A DNA stretch of 56,649 bases from contig NZ_JSXC01000039.1 in NCBI RefSeq assembly GCF_000803215.1, forward strand, positions 1 to 56,649, written 5' to 3'. The translations under genes and the position numbers were made by a program. Positions 9,889 through 20,278 of this stretch are shown here, one piece after another (position 1 is the stretch's first letter; each line of letters opens with the position of its first letter). The notes below the pieces were generated by a model. It was not told the DNA's origin and did not search any database. It worked only from the letters and a program-made list of their open reading frames with translations. Origin of the DNA: Pectobacterium fontis. GTDB taxonomy: Bacteria; Pseudomonadota; Gammaproteobacteria; Enterobacterales; Enterobacteriaceae.

Positions 9889-10017
9889 TCCCCGCCAACC
9901 TCAGCTCTGGTTAACCTCGTCACTACTACAGACATTTTCCCGCACAGGGATAGGCCAGCCACCGCGACCGCACGGTGGCTGGCATTCATTCTCGTCATAA
10001 GACACGTTGCTGCACAT
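9882..10017 (-). pseudogene. surE: Remnant of surE (5'-nucleotidase) between truD and pcm
   Basis: Enteric surE normally fills this spot with about 250 codons; here only about 130 bp remain. On the minus strand an ATG at 10017 overlaps the truD stop (TAATG), as a surE start would, but the frame runs only 38 codons to a TGA near 9901. In another frame, the last 17 codons before the TAA at 9884-9882 (inside the pcm start) read [17 protein letters not shown]. This matches, in register, the recalled E. coli SurE end (VV, L, VG and the final W). I infer an internal deletion or replacement with a frameshift. Confidence 0.65.
9954..9983. repeat. Perfect 11-bp inverted repeat inside the surE scar
   Basis: GCCAGCCACCG (9954-9964) is mirrored by CGGTGGCTGGC (9973-9983) around an 8-nt loop. 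The GC-rich hairpin has no T tract on either side, so it is not a standard terminator. It resembles a REP-like or inserted palindrome and sits in the part of the scar that cannot be related to surE. Confidence 0.7.
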
Positions 10018-11066
10018 TAGGCACCGATATCAGTATCCTGCTGCGCATGCAGTAATTCGCGTACCACGCTGGTGGCAAAACTGCCCGCGGGTAGCCAGAA
10101 TTTTACTTCTACCGTCGCGTCATCCCGCCATTCCCAGTGCATCTGTTGCGGGTGCAACAACACTGCGCGTCGGGCAGATTCAACACGTTCACGTTTGACC
10201 AAAGACCACAGCGTTTCCTGCCCGGTCAAGGCCTGTTCTTCAAATATCAGCGCGTCACCCTGCGTACCTAACGCGCCATCGCCGGGCAACGGCGCGGTAA
10301 TCTGAAGTTCGCCAGCATTAAGGCGCGTCTGTAACGTTTCCAGTTCATCAGGTTTAGCCACAAACCAACTACCACGACCGGTTAGTTGCAAAGCGTCACC
10401 ACACAGAACGGTTTTCGCTTGCGCTCCAGCCAGCCTTGCACTCGCCACCTGATTAAACATCGCGCTGCGGCTGGCGGAAAGATAAAAGCTGCGCTTACTG
10501 CGCTCTTTTACCCGAATATCGTTATTTGCCCAAAGACGGGCTTGTTCAAGGTTATTCCCACCTCGTCCGAAACGCTGGCTGCCGAAATAATTAGGGACGC
10601 CGTTCGCCGCAATCAGCGCCAAACGGGATTCGACCTCACGGCGATCGCTGATCTGACGTAGCACCAGAGTAAAAAAGTTCCCCCGTAGCGTACCGATTCG
10701 CAGCTTACGGCGGTGACGGCTCATTTCAAGCACATCGCAACCTTCCAGTTCCAGCAAGGAAAAATCCGGTGTGTCCTTGCCCGGCATATGCAGACAAAAC
10801 CACTGCTCTGTGACAGCATGACGATCTTTCAAGCCCGCATAGCTGACGGCGCGAAGCGGCAGACGGGCAAATTTCGCCAGCATCTCAGCCACAAATTGCG
10901 TATTACAACCGCGCTTGCGCACGCGTACCAATACCTGTTCACCGTCACCATCCGGTTGAAACCCAAGATCTTCCACCACGAGAAAATCTTCCGCAGCAGA
11001 CTTCAATGAGCCAGTAGCCCGTGGTTCACCATGCAGCCAGACGAGTTGTTCGCTATTTTCCATCAT
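10017..11066 (-). CDS. truD: tRNA pseudouridine(13) synthase TruD
   Basis: Makes pseudouridine 13 in tRNA-Glu. The 349 residues hold the TruD catalytic region ([16 protein letters not shown], with the catalytic Asp in KDRHA), the motif [17 protein letters not shown], and an intact C-terminus ([15 protein letters not shown]). The C-terminal end therefore was not damaged by the event that removed surE. It follows ispF by 15 bp. A second Met codon directly after the first leaves the exact start uncertain by one residue. Confidence 0.96.
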   Translation of the reverse strand: MMENSEQLVWLHGEPRATGSLKSAAEDFLVVEDLGFQPDGDGEQVLVRVRKRGCNTQFVAEMLAKFARLPLRAVSYAGLKDRHAVTEQWFCLHMPGKDTPDFSLLELEGCDVLEMSRHRRKLRIGTLRGNFFTLVLRQISDRREVESRLALIAANGVPNYFGSQRFGRGGNNLEQARLWANNDIRVKERSKRSFYLSASRSAMFNQVASARLAGAQAKTVLCGDALQLTGRGSWFVAKPDELETLQTRLNAGELQITAPLPGDGALGTQGDALIFEEQALTGQETLWSLVKRERVESARRAVLLHPQQMHWEWRDDATVEVKFWLPAGSFATSVVRELLHAQQDTDIGA

Positions 11067-11081
11067 TATCCCACAAGGCGC

Positions 11082-11579
11082 TTACCACGCGACTATTTCA
11101 CCCGTTTCTTTCTTCACCAGTAGAGCAACAGCTTCGCAGGCAATGCCTTCACCACGACCAGTAAAACCCAGTTGCTCCGTCGTGGTCGCTTTCACATTGA
11201 CATCATCCATATGGCACAGCAAATCTTCCGCCAGGTTCACACGCATTTGTGGAATATGTGGGGCCATTTTCGGTGCCTGCGCAATAATAGTGACGTCCAG
11301 ATTCCCTAACTGATAGCCCTTGTCATTGATACGACGCCAGGCTTCACGCAGCAACTCACGGCTGTCTGCCCCTTTAAAAGCCGGATCGGTATCAGGGAAT
11401 AGCTTACCAATGTCACCCAGTGCGGCGGCACCTAATAGGGCATCGGTCACCGCATGCAGTACCACATCGCCATCGGAGTGCGCCAGCAAACCTTGAGTAT
11501 AAGGAATGCGCACGCCACCGATCACCAGCGGGCCTTCTCCACCAAACTTATGGACATCAAAACCGTGACCGATACGCAT
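11082..11579 (-). CDS. ispF: 2-C-methyl-D-erythritol 2,4-cyclodiphosphate synthase
   Basis: Fifth enzyme of the MEP isoprenoid route; it forms the cyclic diphosphate with release of CMP. The N-terminus [15 protein letters not shown] supplies zinc ligands D8 and H10, with H42 in LLAHSDGDV. The motifs GKLFPDTDP and [14 protein letters not shown] are present. At 165 residues it is a few residues longer at the C-terminus than the E. coli protein. It lies between ispD and truD, as in E. coli. Confidence 0.97.
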   Translation of the reverse strand: MRIGHGFDVHKFGGEGPLVIGGVRIPYTQGLLAHSDGDVVLHAVTDALLGAAALGDIGKLFPDTDPAFKGADSRELLREAWRRINDKGYQLGNLDVTIIAQAPKMAPHIPQMRVNLAEDLLCHMDDVNVKATTTEQLGFTGRGEGIACEAVALLVKKETGEIVAW

Positions 11580-11616
11580 CGCGCGTTCTCCTTAATATTT
11601 AGTGAATAAAATGAGG

Positions 11617-12330
11617 TTACTGCAAACTGGTTAAATAGAATTCGGCCAAGGCCAAATCCTCTGGACGCGTGACTTTGATATTATCTGCACGTCCGTTGAT
11701 AATTTGTGGGCGATAGCCACAATATTCCAGCGCGGAGGCTTCATCCGTGACGGCAATACCATCCTGAAGCGCACGTTGCAGGCACTGTTTCAGCAGCGCC
11801 GCAGGGAAAAGCTGCGGCGTCAACGCATGCCACAAATCGTTACGTTCTATTGTGCAATCGATAAACCCGTCGGTGCTGCGTTTCATGGTATCACGAACGG
11901 GTGCGGCCAAAATTCCACCAACCTCGCTCTGTCCGACAATCGCCAGCAAGCGCGTCAGATCGTCTTGATGCAGGCACGGGCGTGCCGCATCATGCACCAA
12001 CGCCCACGCGCTATCGGCAACGGCAGCCAAACCCGCCAGTACGGAATCCGCACGCTGTAGCCCCCCCGTCACGGCGCAAATGCGGGGATCGTGGGCAATC
12101 GCCAGAGTATGAAAGAATGCATCATCAGGACTGATCACGACAACGACGCGCTGTACGCGTGAATGACGTAGAAGCGCACTGATAGAGTGTTCAAGAATGG
12201 TTTTACGACTGGTCACGTCACTGCCAATCGTCAGATACTGTTTAGGACGATCGTTTTGCATCCTGCTGCCGTTACCCGCAGCGGGCAAAACGGCAACAAT
12301 GTCAGGCGGGGAAAAGCGTGGTATCTGCAT
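11617..12330 (-). CDS. ispD: 2-C-methyl-D-erythritol 4-phosphate cytidylyltransferase
   Basis: Third MEP-pathway enzyme, couples MEP to CTP. The nucleotide-binding loop [17 protein letters not shown] is at about 16-32, and VHDAARPCL and the C-terminal [14 protein letters not shown] are characteristic. The 237 residues match the family length. It starts 3 bp after ftsB ends, and ispF follows after about 37 bp, so the ftsB-ispD-ispF-truD string is likely one operon. Confidence 0.97.
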   Translation of the reverse strand: MQIPRFSPPDIVAVLPAAGNGSRMQNDRPKQYLTIGSDVTSRKTILEHSISALLRHSRVQRVVVVISPDDAFFHTLAIAHDPRICAVTGGLQRADSVLAGLAAVADSAWALVHDAARPCLHQDDLTRLLAIVGQSEVGGILAAPVRDTMKRSTDGFIDCTIERNDLWHALTPQLFPAALLKQCLQRALQDGIAVTDEASALEYCGYRPQIINGRADNIKVTRPEDLALAEFYLTSLQ

Positions 12331-12333
12331 ACG

Positions 12334-12669
12334 TCAGCGTTGTGTGTTGTTAGATGAACTGTGATTAGACGACGTCGTATTGGCGTTACGGGGGTTTGAT
12401 TCTGGCACCAGACGATAGAAACTTTCACCGGGTTTGATCATCCCCAGTTCATTGCGCGCGCGCTCTTCAATCGCTTCCTGTCCACCATTGAGGTCGTCAA
12501 TTTCGGCAAACAGTTGCTCGTTACGGTCTTTTAATTTGGCATTGTTCCCCTGCTGGACAACAACATCATCCTTCACCCGAACATAATCGTGAATACCATT
12601 CTTACCCAGCCACAGTGAGTACTGAAGCCAGCCAAGCAATATCAATAATAACAGCGTAAGCTTTCCCAT
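12334..12669 (-). CDS. ftsB: Cell division protein FtsB
   Basis: Small divisome protein that bridges FtsL and FtsQ. It has 111 residues: a single membrane helix at about residues 4-21 ([19 protein letters not shown]), a periplasmic coiled coil with the [15 protein letters not shown] heptads, and the conserved [13 protein letters not shown] segment. The tail is Ser/Asn-rich and poorly conserved. First gene of the minus-strand isoprenoid/tRNA modification string. Confidence 0.95.
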   Translation of the reverse strand: MGKLTLLLLILLGWLQYSLWLGKNGIHDYVRVKDDVVVQQGNNAKLKDRNEQLFAEIDDLNGGQEAIEERARNELGMIKPGESFYRLVPESNPRNANTTSSNHSSSNNTQR

Positions 12670-12907
12670 CCCGCCCCCTGAAAAACCGCCTAATCATCCC
12701 ATAACTTTTGTTCCGACTCCACTGTGTCCAGTGGTGGAAGGCAAGATTCCCCCTACTGCCTGCCTAAATGAGGATATTTCGGGCAAAAAATCGAGCCGAA
12801 CGCGTTCCCACAGACATGCAAAATGGCGCCCATGTCATTTATTTATCACCTTAGCGCTTTCCATCATCTCCGCCATTGGATAAAACCGCCCATAGAACAA
12901 ACGCTAG

Positions 12908-12959
12908 TTGAACCGTTAATACTATCTGTGTATTTTTATGCACACAAAGTGCATAAAAA
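12908..12959 (+). promoter_or_regulatory. Promoter and overlapping dyad of the amino acid ABC operon
   Basis: A -35 TTGAAC (12908-12913) and a -10 TATTTT (12931-12936) are 17 bp apart. A perfect 11-bp inverted repeat, TTTTTATGCAC (12933-12943) and GTGCATAAAAA (12949-12959), overlaps the -10 and the likely start site, so it may be a repressor operator or a leader hairpin. The rest of the 322-bp gap 12670-12991 should hold the ftsB promoter on the other strand; no open frame was found in it. Confidence 0.55.
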
Positions 12960-12991
12960 AGAAAATCTTACATTTAAACCAGGAGAAAACC

Positions 12992-13762
12992 ATGTTCAAA
13001 AAGCTGTTATTCGTTGGCGCGATCTTCGCCACCACGCTCTCTACTTGCACCTTCGCCGCCGAGCCAACTTACGTTGTCGGGTCTGGCGGCACCTATCGCC
13101 CCTTTGAGTTTGAAAATGCACAGAAAGAGCTGGAAGGTTTTGATATTGATATTATTAAAGCGATCGCCAAGGCGGAGAATTTTAATATCAAGCTGATCAA
13201 TACCCCATGGGAAGGCATCTTCGCGACCCTTAACTCCGGTGACCGCGACATTATCATTTCGGGTATCACGATTACCGACAAGCGTAAGCAAATGGTCGAT
13301 TTCTCCGCACCTTATTTTCCTGCTGAACAATCCATCGTGGTGCCTAAAGGCTCGACAATCGACTCTATTGCTGCTCTGAAAGATCACAAAGTGGGAGTAG
13401 TCAACTCCAGTACCGCAGATGTCGTGGTTTCCGATGTGTTAGGGAAAAACAGTACATCGATTAAGCGGTTTGATAACACCCCGTTAATGTTGCAAGAACT
13501 GTATGAAGACGGTGTGGGAGCCGCGGTGGGCGATGTGGGCGTGGTGAAGTTTTACATTAAGACTCATCCTGAAAAACAGTTCAATCTGGTTTCCGACGCT
13601 AAATTTGAACGCCAGTATTTTGGGATCGCGGTAGCGAAAGGCAATGACCCACTGCGTGAGAAGATTAACGCCGGACTGAAAAAAATCGTTGCAGATGGCA
13701 CCTACGCCAAGATCTATCAAACCTGGTTTGATAACAACGTTCCAACCTTACCCGCAGAATAA
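12992..13762 (+). CDS. Polar amino acid ABC transporter, periplasmic substrate-binding protein
   Basis: Family 3 solute-binding protein, 256 residues. It has a cleavable signal peptide (MFKKLLFVGAIFATTLSTCTFA, cleavage near A22-A23) and the family pattern YRPFEFENAQKELEGFDIDI, the acidic FDIDI contact region and the loop SGITITDKRKQMVDFS. The ATG at 12992 has a strong ribosome site (AGGAGA); an upstream in-frame ATG at 12938 lies inside the promoter dyad. It resembles the glutamine/histidine-type binding proteins, but the exact substrate cannot be told from sequence. First gene of a three-gene operon. Confidence 0.88.
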   Translation: MFKKLLFVGAIFATTLSTCTFAAEPTYVVGSGGTYRPFEFENAQKELEGFDIDIIKAIAKAENFNIKLINTPWEGIFATLNSGDRDIIISGITITDKRKQMVDFSAPYFPAEQSIVVPKGSTIDSIAALKDHKVGVVNSSTADVVVSDVLGKNSTSIKRFDNTPLMLQELYEDGVGAAVGDVGVVKFYIKTHPEKQFNLVSDAKFERQYFGIAVAKGNDPLREKINAGLKKIVADGTYAKIYQTWFDNNVPTLPAE

Positions 13763-13857
13763 CATCGGCAAAACACCGCACACTCACCGGGCAGCCAGCC
13801 TGTCCGGTTTAATTAAGAAAAATCATTACGTTAGCCTATTCAAAAAAGGAAACGATC

Positions 13858-14622
13858 TTGACGGGATTTCGTTGGGAGATCATTCAGGAATATGCCCCTC
13901 TCTTTATGGAAGGCACCTGGATGACCATCAAATGCACCATTATCTGCGTCATTCTTGGCACCTGCTGGGGATTAACGTTGGGGTTAGGCCGCTTAGCACA
14001 GGCGCCGCACGGTCCGTGGAAATATATCCTGCACTACGCTGTTCAATGGCCAGTACGCATCTACATCAGCGCCTTTCGGGGCACGCCGCTGTTTGTGCAA
14101 ATCATGGTGGTACACTTCGCTCTGGTGCCGTTGTTCATCAACCCGCGTGATGGACTGCTGGTAACCAGCAATATAATGTCGGTCGATTTCGCCCGCACAC
14201 TGCGTGCCGATTATGGCGCGTTCCTCTCCTGCATTGTGGCGATTACGCTGAATGCAGGTGCCTATGTCTCCGAGATATTCCGAGCCGGTATTCAGTCTAT
14301 CGACCGCGGTCAGATGGAGGCTTCACGCTCTCTCGGCATGAGCTATGGCCGAACCATGCGCAAAGTGATCTTGCCACAGGCGTTTCGTCGTATGTTGCCG
14401 CCGCTGGGTAATAACGCGATCGCGATTGTAAAAGATTCATCGCTGGCTTCGGCAATCGGATTAGCCGATCTTGCCTATGCCGCACGTACAGTCTCAGGGG
14501 CTTACGCCACATACTGGGAACCCTACCTGACGATCTCTATCGTTTATTGGGTTATTACTTTCCTGCTCTCGCTGCTGGTGCGGCACATGGAAACGAGGTT
14601 TGGCAAAAGTGATTCACGTTAA
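13858..14622 (+). CDS. Polar amino acid ABC transporter permease
   Basis: Inner-membrane permease of the HisM/GlnP family, 254 residues, using a TTG start (13858) with a ribosome site AAAAAAGGAAA. It shows the N-terminal [20 protein letters not shown] segment and the EAA loop ([25 protein letters not shown]) that contacts the ATPase. A longer than usual stretch between the first helices ([16 protein letters not shown]) is also present in some relatives. It overlaps the ATPase gene by 14 bp. Only one permease is encoded, so it probably acts as a homodimer. Confidence 0.88.
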   Translation: MTGFRWEIIQEYAPLFMEGTWMTIKCTIICVILGTCWGLTLGLGRLAQAPHGPWKYILHYAVQWPVRIYISAFRGTPLFVQIMVVHFALVPLFINPRDGLLVTSNIMSVDFARTLRADYGAFLSCIVAITLNAGAYVSEIFRAGIQSIDRGQMEASRSLGMSYGRTMRKVILPQAFRRMLPPLGNNAIAIVKDSSLASAIGLADLAYAARTVSGAYATYWEPYLTISIVYWVITFLLSLLVRHMETRFGKSDSR

Positions 14623-15331
14623 AAACCTGCAAAAACAGTTTGGGGATACGCATGTTCTGCGCGGTATTTCCTGTGACATCGCGCCTCAGGAAGTGCTCTG
14701 CCTGATTGGTCCATCCGGTTCAGGAAAAAGTACCTTTCTGCGTTGTATTAACGCACTGGAAACGCTGTCGGCGGGCGAGATTACGGTCAACGGTTTTGCC
14801 ATTCACGATAAGAAAACCGATATCAACCGCATGCGCGAAAGCGTGGGAATGGTGTTTCAGCGCTTTAATCTGTTCCCACACATGACGGTGTTGGAAAATG
14901 TGATTATGGCACCGATGGACGTAAAAAAAATACCCCGCACACAGGCCGTTGAACAGGCTAAAGCCTTGCTCAGCAAGGTCGGTTTGCTGGATAAAATCGA
15001 TGCCTGGCCGAACAGTTTGTCCGGTGGTCAGCAGCAGCGTGTCGCCATTGCCCGCGCGTTAGCAATGGAACCTGCGATCATGTTGTTTGATGAACCGACC
15101 TCCGCACTGGATCCTGAACTGGTTGGCGAAGTTCTGGCCGTCATGAAAACGCTGGCGAATGAAGGCATGACGATGGTCATCGTAACCCATGAAATGGCCT
15201 TTGCCCGAGAAGTAGCGGATAGGGTGATCTTTATCGATCAGGGGATCATTCAGGAACAGGGCACGCCAGAGGCGATCTTTACACAACCAAGTAGCCCGCG
15301 CACGCAGGCTTTCCTAAGCAAGATACTATAA
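14609..15331 (+). CDS. Polar amino acid ABC transporter ATP-binding protein (GlnQ-like)
   Basis: ATPase of the importer, 240 residues, equal in length to E. coli GlnQ. Walker A is GPSGSGKST, the signature is LSGGQQQR and Walker B is [14 protein letters not shown] chose the GTG at 14609 because GAGG at 14595-14598 is 10 nt upstream; an in-frame TTG at 14600 would leave only 1 nt of spacing. Substrate unknown, likely a polar amino acid such as glutamine. Confidence 0.87.
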   Translation: MIHVKNLQKQFGDTHVLRGISCDIAPQEVLCLIGPSGSGKSTFLRCINALETLSAGEITVNGFAIHDKKTDINRMRESVGMVFQRFNLFPHMTVLENVIMAPMDVKKIPRTQAVEQAKALLSKVGLLDKIDAWPNSLSGGQQQRVAIARALAMEPAIMLFDEPTSALDPELVGEVLAVMKTLANEGMTMVIVTHEMAFAREVADRVIFIDQGIIQEQGTPEAIFTQPSSPRTQAFLSKIL

Positions 15332-15383
15332 ATACGCTAAACCACGGGCTGTCAGCGTTTTCCGCGCTGGCAGCCTTTCTCTT

Positions 15384-15728
15384 TTACCACCCCGTAAGGA
15401 AAGAAAAAACCAGCCAGAACAAACAGATCACCGACAACCCTGTCGCCAAAAGCGTATAAAAAAGATAGCCTCTTAGCAAAAAGCTAAACCCGACGCCAAC
15501 CAGCACCGAAAACGGCATCAACGCCAGAAAGAACGGCCAGGTGTAGAGCATGAAGAAAAACGTGGAATTGGAGCCGTATACCAGAAAAGGGATGCTAAAG
15601 GCCAACCAATAGGAGGAAAACCCCGTCACCGCTCCCATAAACAGGTAGGAAACGCTGTCATCCTCGTCTTGTACTGGCCGAGTCTTGCTAATCGTTAACT
15701 GCGTGGCATTTTGCATAATCTTTCCCAT
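15384..15728 (-). CDS. ygbE: DUF3561 family inner-membrane protein YgbE
   Basis: Small membrane protein of unknown function, 114 residues with about three hydrophobic segments. The signature LVYGSNSTFFFMLYTWPFFLALMP matches E. coli YgbE in substance, and the position between the cys operon and ftsB is conserved. An internal ATG at 15716 is an alternative start; the one at 15728 has the better ribosome site (GGGGAAGA). Confidence 0.85.
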   Translation of the reverse strand: MGKIMQNATQLTISKTRPVQDEDDSVSYLFMGAVTGFSSYWLAFSIPFLVYGSNSTFFFMLYTWPFFLALMPFSVLVGVGFSFLLRGYLFYTLLATGLSVICLFWLVFSFLTGW

Positions 15729-15773
15729 TCTTCCCCTGCATCACCCAACCGCGCGGTGAAAAAAGCGGGGACA

Positions 15774-16391
15774 TCAGAGCTTGATAATAGCTCGCTTACC
15801 AAGCAGATCTAACAATTGGCTGGTCAAATTTGTTACGAATTGTTCGCCATCCAGGTGGCTATCCGGCGCTTCCGGCGCTTCGTACACGGAGTCGATCCCG
15901 GTGAAATTACGCAACTCTCCCGCACGGGCTTTTTTATACAGCCCCTTAGGATCGCGCGCTTCACAGATCGCTAACGGCGTATCGACGAAGACTTCGATGA
16001 ACTGCCCTTCGCCCAGTAAATCCTGCACCATTTTGCGCTCGGCGCGGTGCGGCGAAATAAATGCAGTCAACACCACCAGACCCGCATCCACCATTAGTTT
16101 GGCGACTTCACCCACGCGGCGGATGTTCTCACGTCGATCATCGTCGGTGAAGTCTAAATCCCGACACAAACCGTGCCGAACGTTGTCGCCATCCAGCAGG
16201 TAGGTGCTGACGCCACGCTGGTGTAATGCCTGCTCCAGCGCCCCCGCCAGCGTGGATTTACCGGATCCAGACAACCCGGTAAACCAGATAACGACGCCCT
16301 GATGACCATGTAATTTCTCGCGCGACTCACGGGTGACATCGTGCGCATGCCAAACGACGTTATCGTCAGTCGGCGAGTGGCGTAAAGACAC
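15774..16391 (-). CDS. cysC: Adenylylsulfate kinase
   Basis: Phosphorylates APS to PAPS in assimilatory sulfate reduction. From the GTG at 16391 the protein has 205 residues with the P-loop GLSGSGKST, the motif [14 protein letters not shown], and the lid region [16 protein letters not shown] with [11 protein letters not shown]. The GTG start was preferred over an ATG 30 bp upstream because GGAGG sits 8 nt before it and because it falls one base after the cysN stop. Last gene of cysG-D-N-C. Confidence 0.94.
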   Translation of the reverse strand: MSLRHSPTDDNVVWHAHDVTRESREKLHGHQGVVIWFTGLSGSGKSTLAGALEQALHQRGVSTYLLDGDNVRHGLCRDLDFTDDDRRENIRRVGEVAKLMVDAGLVVLTAFISPHRAERKMVQDLLGEGQFIEVFVDTPLAICEARDPKGLYKKARAGELRNFTGIDSVYEAPEAPDSHLDGEQFVTNLTSQLLDLLGKRAIIKL

Positions 16392-16392
16392 G

Positions 16393-17871
16393 TTATTTGC
16401 CTCCCAGCAGGTCGCGCGCACCCCAATGCGGGAAGTGGCGGCGAACTAATGCATTCAGTTCCAGTTCAAACGCGCTGTACGCGCCCGGTTCCTGATACAC
16501 CTGTTCGATAGGTTCGCGTACCAGACCCGCGCCTACCGTGACATTACTCAGACGATCGATAAAGATCATCCCACCTGTCACGGCGTTATTCTGGTAATTA
16601 TCCAGCACCAGCGGTTCATCAAAAACCAGTTCAACCGAACCAATACCATTCAGCGGCAGACTTTCCGCGACGCGCTGCGTCAACGTATTGATCTCAACCT
16701 GATAATGAATGTTCTCGACCCGAGCGCGCGTCTTCTTACCACCAATTTTGATGTCGTAGCTTTGTCCCGGCACCAGCGGTTGTTCTGCCATCCAGACGAC
16801 GTCAACTAACGCATGCTGTACTGATTTCAGCGATTCGCTGCTATCAACCAGCAGATCGCCGCGACTGATATCCACTTCATCCGCCAGCACCAGCGTGATC
16901 GCCTCACCCGCCTGTGCCTGCGGTAAATCGCCGTCAAAGGTCACAATGCGGCTGATGGTGGATTCCACGCCGGACGGCAGCACTTTAACGCGTTGTCCGA
17001 CGCGGATAATGCCGGATGCCAGCGTTCCCGCGTAGCCGCGGAAATCCAGATTCGGACGGTTAACATATTGCACAGGGAAACGCATCGGCTGTTCCAGCGT
17101 ACGCTGTGCCACATTGACCGTTTCCAGCACGTCCAGCAGCGTCGGCCCGGTATACCAGTCCATCGTCGTACTCGGCGTCGCAACATTGTCACCATCCAGT
17201 GCAGAAATCGGCACAAAAGTGATGTTCAAGTCGGCAGGCAACTGCTGGGCAAAATCCAGATAATCCTGCTTAAACTGCTCAAACACCGTTTGCTGATAAT
17301 CCACCAGATCCATTTTGTTCACCGCTACCACCAGATCGCGGATCCCCAGCAGGGTCGCAATAAAACTGTGACGACGGGTTTGATCCAACACGCCTTTACG
17401 CGCATCGATCAACAAAATCGCCAGCTCGCAGGTGGATGCCCCCGTTGCCATATTGCGCGTGTATTGCTCATGTCCCGGCGTATCGGCGATGATAAATTTG
17501 CGTTTTTCCGTCGAGAAGTAGCGATAAGCCACATCAATGGTGATGCCCTGTTCACGCTCAGCCTGAAGCCCATCGACCAGCAGTGCCAGATCCAGCTTTT
17601 CGCCCTGAGTGCCAATACGCTTGCTGTCATTGTGCAGTGTGCTGAGCTGATCTTCATAAATCTGACGCGTATCGTGTAGCAAACGGCCAATCAGCGTACT
17701 TTTTCCATCGTCAACGCTGCCACAGGTCAGAAAACGCAGTAACGTTTTATTCTGCTGCGCGTGTAAATACGCTTCTACACCGCCCTGCTCGGCGATCTGC
17801 TGTGCAATCGCCTGGTTAATAACGACGGCATCTTTCTCAGCCGCAGTGTCTTTTAACGAAATTTGACTCAT
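16393..17871 (-). CDS. cysN: Sulfate adenylyltransferase subunit 1 (GTPase)
   Basis: GTPase subunit that drives APS formation by CysD. The 492 residues begin with a 45-residue leader, then the G1 motif [10 protein letters not shown]3 DTPGHEQY and G4 NKMD, and the two EF-Tu-like beta-barrel domains. It is somewhat longer than the 475-residue E. coli protein at the N-terminus. It is tightly packed between cysD (11 bp) and cysC (1 bp). Confidence 0.96.
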   Translation of the reverse strand: MSQISLKDTAAEKDAVVINQAIAQQIAEQGGVEAYLHAQQNKTLLRFLTCGSVDDGKSTLIGRLLHDTRQIYEDQLSTLHNDSKRIGTQGEKLDLALLVDGLQAEREQGITIDVAYRYFSTEKRKFIIADTPGHEQYTRNMATGASTCELAILLIDARKGVLDQTRRHSFIATLLGIRDLVVAVNKMDLVDYQQTVFEQFKQDYLDFAQQLPADLNITFVPISALDGDNVATPSTTMDWYTGPTLLDVLETVNVAQRTLEQPMRFPVQYVNRPNLDFRGYAGTLASGIIRVGQRVKVLPSGVESTISRIVTFDGDLPQAQAGEAITLVLADEVDISRGDLLVDSSESLKSVQHALVDVVWMAEQPLVPGQSYDIKIGGKKTRARVENIHYQVEINTLTQRVAESLPLNGIGSVELVFDEPLVLDNYQNNAVTGGMIFIDRLSNVTVGAGLVREPIEQVYQEPGAYSAFELELNALVRRHFPHWGARDLLGGK

Positions 17872-17882
17872 TCGACGATTCC

Positions 17883-18791
17883 TCAGAAATACCCTTGACG
17901 CTTTTTCAGCTCCATTGAACCGGCCTGATCGCGGTCAATTACCCTTCCCTGACGCTCACTGGTGGTGGAAACCAACATCTCTTCGATGATTTCCGGCAAC
18001 GTTTTCGCCTCCGATGCCACCGCGCCCGTCAACGGCCAACAGCCCAGCGTGCGGAAACGCACCATGCGTTGTTCGATCACTTCGTCCGGTTGCAGGTCGA
18101 TGCGGTCATCGTCCACCATCAGCAACATACCATCGCGCTCCAGTACCGGACGCGGTGCCGCCAGATAAAGCGGGACAATCTCGATGTTTTCCAGATAGAT
18201 GTATTGCCAGATATCCAGCTCGGTCCAGTTGGAGAGCGGGAAAACGCGAATACTTTCGCCTTTGTTAATCTGACCATTGTAGTTATGCCACAGTTCCGGG
18301 CGCTGGTTCTTCGGATCCCAGCGATGGAAGCGGTCACGGAAGGAGTAAATACGCTCTTTGGCACGCGATTTTTCTTCATCGCGACGCGCCCCGCCAAAGG
18401 CGGCATCAAAACCGTATTTATCCAGCGCCTGCTTCAACCCTTCAGTTTTCATGATGTCGGTGTGCTTGGCGCTGCCGTGTACAAACGGGTTAATCCCCAA
18501 CGCTTCACCCTGCGGGTTACGGTGCACCAGCAGTTCACAGCCATAGGCTTTCGCCGTACGATCACGGAATTCGTACATTTCACGAAATTTCCAGCCGGTA
18601 TCAACGTGCAGCAGCGGGAAAGGCAGCGATCCCGGATAGAACGCTTTGCGCGCCAGGTGCAGCATCACGGAAGAGTCTTTGCCGATGGAATACATCATCA
18701 CCGGGTTACTAAACTCGGCCGCCACTTCGCGGATGATGTGAATGCTTTCGGCTTCAAGCTGCCGTAAATGCGTGAGTCGTTTCTCGTCCAT
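17883..18791 (-). CDS. cysD: Sulfate adenylyltransferase subunit 2
   Basis: ATP sulfurylase catalytic subunit, 302 residues, the family length. The PP-loop motif [19 protein letters not shown] binds ATP; the conserved [18 protein letters not shown] and the C-terminal [19 protein letters not shown] segment are complete. It follows cysG by 9 bp. Confidence 0.97.
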   Translation of the reverse strand: MDEKRLTHLRQLEAESIHIIREVAAEFSNPVMMYSIGKDSSVMLHLARKAFYPGSLPFPLLHVDTGWKFREMYEFRDRTAKAYGCELLVHRNPQGEALGINPFVHGSAKHTDIMKTEGLKQALDKYGFDAAFGGARRDEEKSRAKERIYSFRDRFHRWDPKNQRPELWHNYNGQINKGESIRVFPLSNWTELDIWQYIYLENIEIVPLYLAAPRPVLERDGMLLMVDDDRIDLQPDEVIEQRMVRFRTLGCWPLTGAVASEAKTLPEIIEEMLVSTTSERQGRVIDRDQAGSMELKKRQGYF

Positions 18792-18800
18792 ACCCTTTCC

Positions 18801-20243
18801 TTAAGCCAAGTTTACTACCGCTGGGCGGCTATCTTGCGGCACCGTCGGCGGTGTCTGACCAAACCAGGCAATCTGATGATGTAAATCCACCACCTCGCCA
18901 ATTACCAGCAGCGCCGGGGTTGGCGCGTGCCGTGCCAAATGTTCTAACTCTTGCAGCGTACCAATTTGTACCAACTGATCGTGTCGGGTGCCGCGGCTGA
19001 TTACCGCGACAGGGGTCTGTGATGAGCGACCGTGCGCGATAAGCTGCTGCGCAATCTCCGCGGCCTTCATCGTTCCCATATAAATCGCCAACGTCTGACG
19101 CTCACGCGCTAGCGTTGACCAGTCCAGCGCGTCACCGTCTGGGCGACAATGTCCAGTAATGAAAGTCACGCTCTGTGCATAATCACGGTGCGTTAACGGA
19201 ATCCCCGCATACGCCGTCACGCCTGCCGCCGCCGTGACGCCGGGCACCACCTGAAACGAAATCCCGGCCTGCGCCACCGCTTGCAGTTCTTCACCACCGC
19301 GGCCAAAAATGAAGGGGTCGCCGCCTTTCAAACGCACTACCCGCTTACCTTCCTGCGCCAGCGTCACCAGTAGCTGGTTAATCTCATCCTGCGGCAACGA
19401 ATGCGCGCTGGCGCGTTTCCCGACGCAGATACGTTCGGCATCACGGCGCACCAGATCCAGCACATCGGCGCTGACCAGATGATCATATAGCACCACATCC
19501 GCCTGTTGCATCACCTGTAACCCACGCAGCGTCAGCAATCCGGCATCGCCGGGGCCTGCGCCAACCAGCGCGACCTCACCGCGTGTCGCGGCAGGCTGCT
19601 GTTGTTCCTCTTGTTGGAGCGTAAGCTGTTGTTGTAATTCGTCTTCGGCCTGCGCCAATTGCCCGGCAGAAACCAGCGACGCAAAGCGCCCGACAAACAG
19701 CCGCTCCCAAAAACGACGACGTGCCGACATCGAATGCAGTCGGGTTTTAATTCTGTCACGCCAGCTTCCGGCGATGTTCGCCATCGTGCCCAAACTGGCG
19801 GGAAGTAATGATTCCAGCTTTTCACGCAGCAGACGCGCCAGCACGGGAGCCTGACCCCCGGAGGAAATCGCCACCACCAGCGGAGAACGATCAACAATCG
19901 AGGGGAAAATAAACGAGCACTTGGGCTGATCGTCCACCACGTTCACCAGCAAATGACGCCGGTTCGCCTCTGCAAACACCATCGCATTCAGTTCGGCGTC
20001 GTCCGTGGCGGCAATCACCAAAAACACGCCGGATAACAGTTCTGGCGTAAAAGATTGCGCCAGCCAGTCAACCTGACCCGCCTGATGCTGCGCAACCAAC
20101 GGTTCCGCCAGCGTTTGCGCGACAATTTTTATCTCCGCACCCGCGCGTTGCAGTAGATCGATTTTGCGGGTAGCAACCTCGCCACCGCCAACAACCAGTA
20201 CCGGACGCTGACGAAGATCGGCAAATATAGGGAGATAGTTCAC
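18801..20243 (-). CDS. cysG: Siroheme synthase (uroporphyrinogen methyltransferase / precorrin-2 dehydrogenase / ferrochelatase)
   Basis: Trifunctional enzyme that makes siroheme, the cofactor of sulfite reductase. The N-terminal dehydrogenase/chelatase domain (about 1-205) has the NAD motif [11 protein letters not shown]; the C-terminal methyltransferase domain (about 215-465) has [15 protein letters not shown] and [16 protein letters not shown]. The protein has 480 residues. In E. coli cysG is next to nirBDC; here it heads the sulfate-activation operon, as in Klebsiella and several other enterics. Siroheme supply is thereby tied to sulfate assimilation. Confidence 0.96.
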   Translation of the reverse strand: MNYLPIFADLRQRPVLVVGGGEVATRKIDLLQRAGAEIKIVAQTLAEPLVAQHQAGQVDWLAQSFTPELLSGVFLVIAATDDAELNAMVFAEANRRHLLVNVVDDQPKCSFIFPSIVDRSPLVVAISSGGQAPVLARLLREKLESLLPASLGTMANIAGSWRDRIKTRLHSMSARRRFWERLFVGRFASLVSAGQLAQAEDELQQQLTLQQEEQQQPAATRGEVALVGAGPGDAGLLTLRGLQVMQQADVVLYDHLVSADVLDLVRRDAERICVGKRASAHSLPQDEINQLLVTLAQEGKRVVRLKGGDPFIFGRGGEELQAVAQAGISFQVVPGVTAAAGVTAYAGIPLTHRDYAQSVTFITGHCRPDGDALDWSTLARERQTLAIYMGTMKAAEIAQQLIAHGRSSQTPVAVISRGTRHDQLVQIGTLQELEHLARHAPTPALLVIGEVVDLHHQIAWFGQTPPTVPQDSRPAVVNLA

Positions 20244-20278
20244 AATCGCCTTAACTAAGCAAAAAAATAGATAATAAG

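Noticed and set aside
12938-12959. NtrC-binding site in the promoter of the amino acid ABC operon
   Set aside because: The TGCAC and GTGCA arms are separated by 5 nt, whereas NtrC sites have 7; the site also covers the -10 of a sigma-70 promoter rather than an upstream enhancer position.
18069-18767. Open frame of 232 codons on the plus strand over cysD
   Set aside because: Antisense shadow of conserved cysD without family features.
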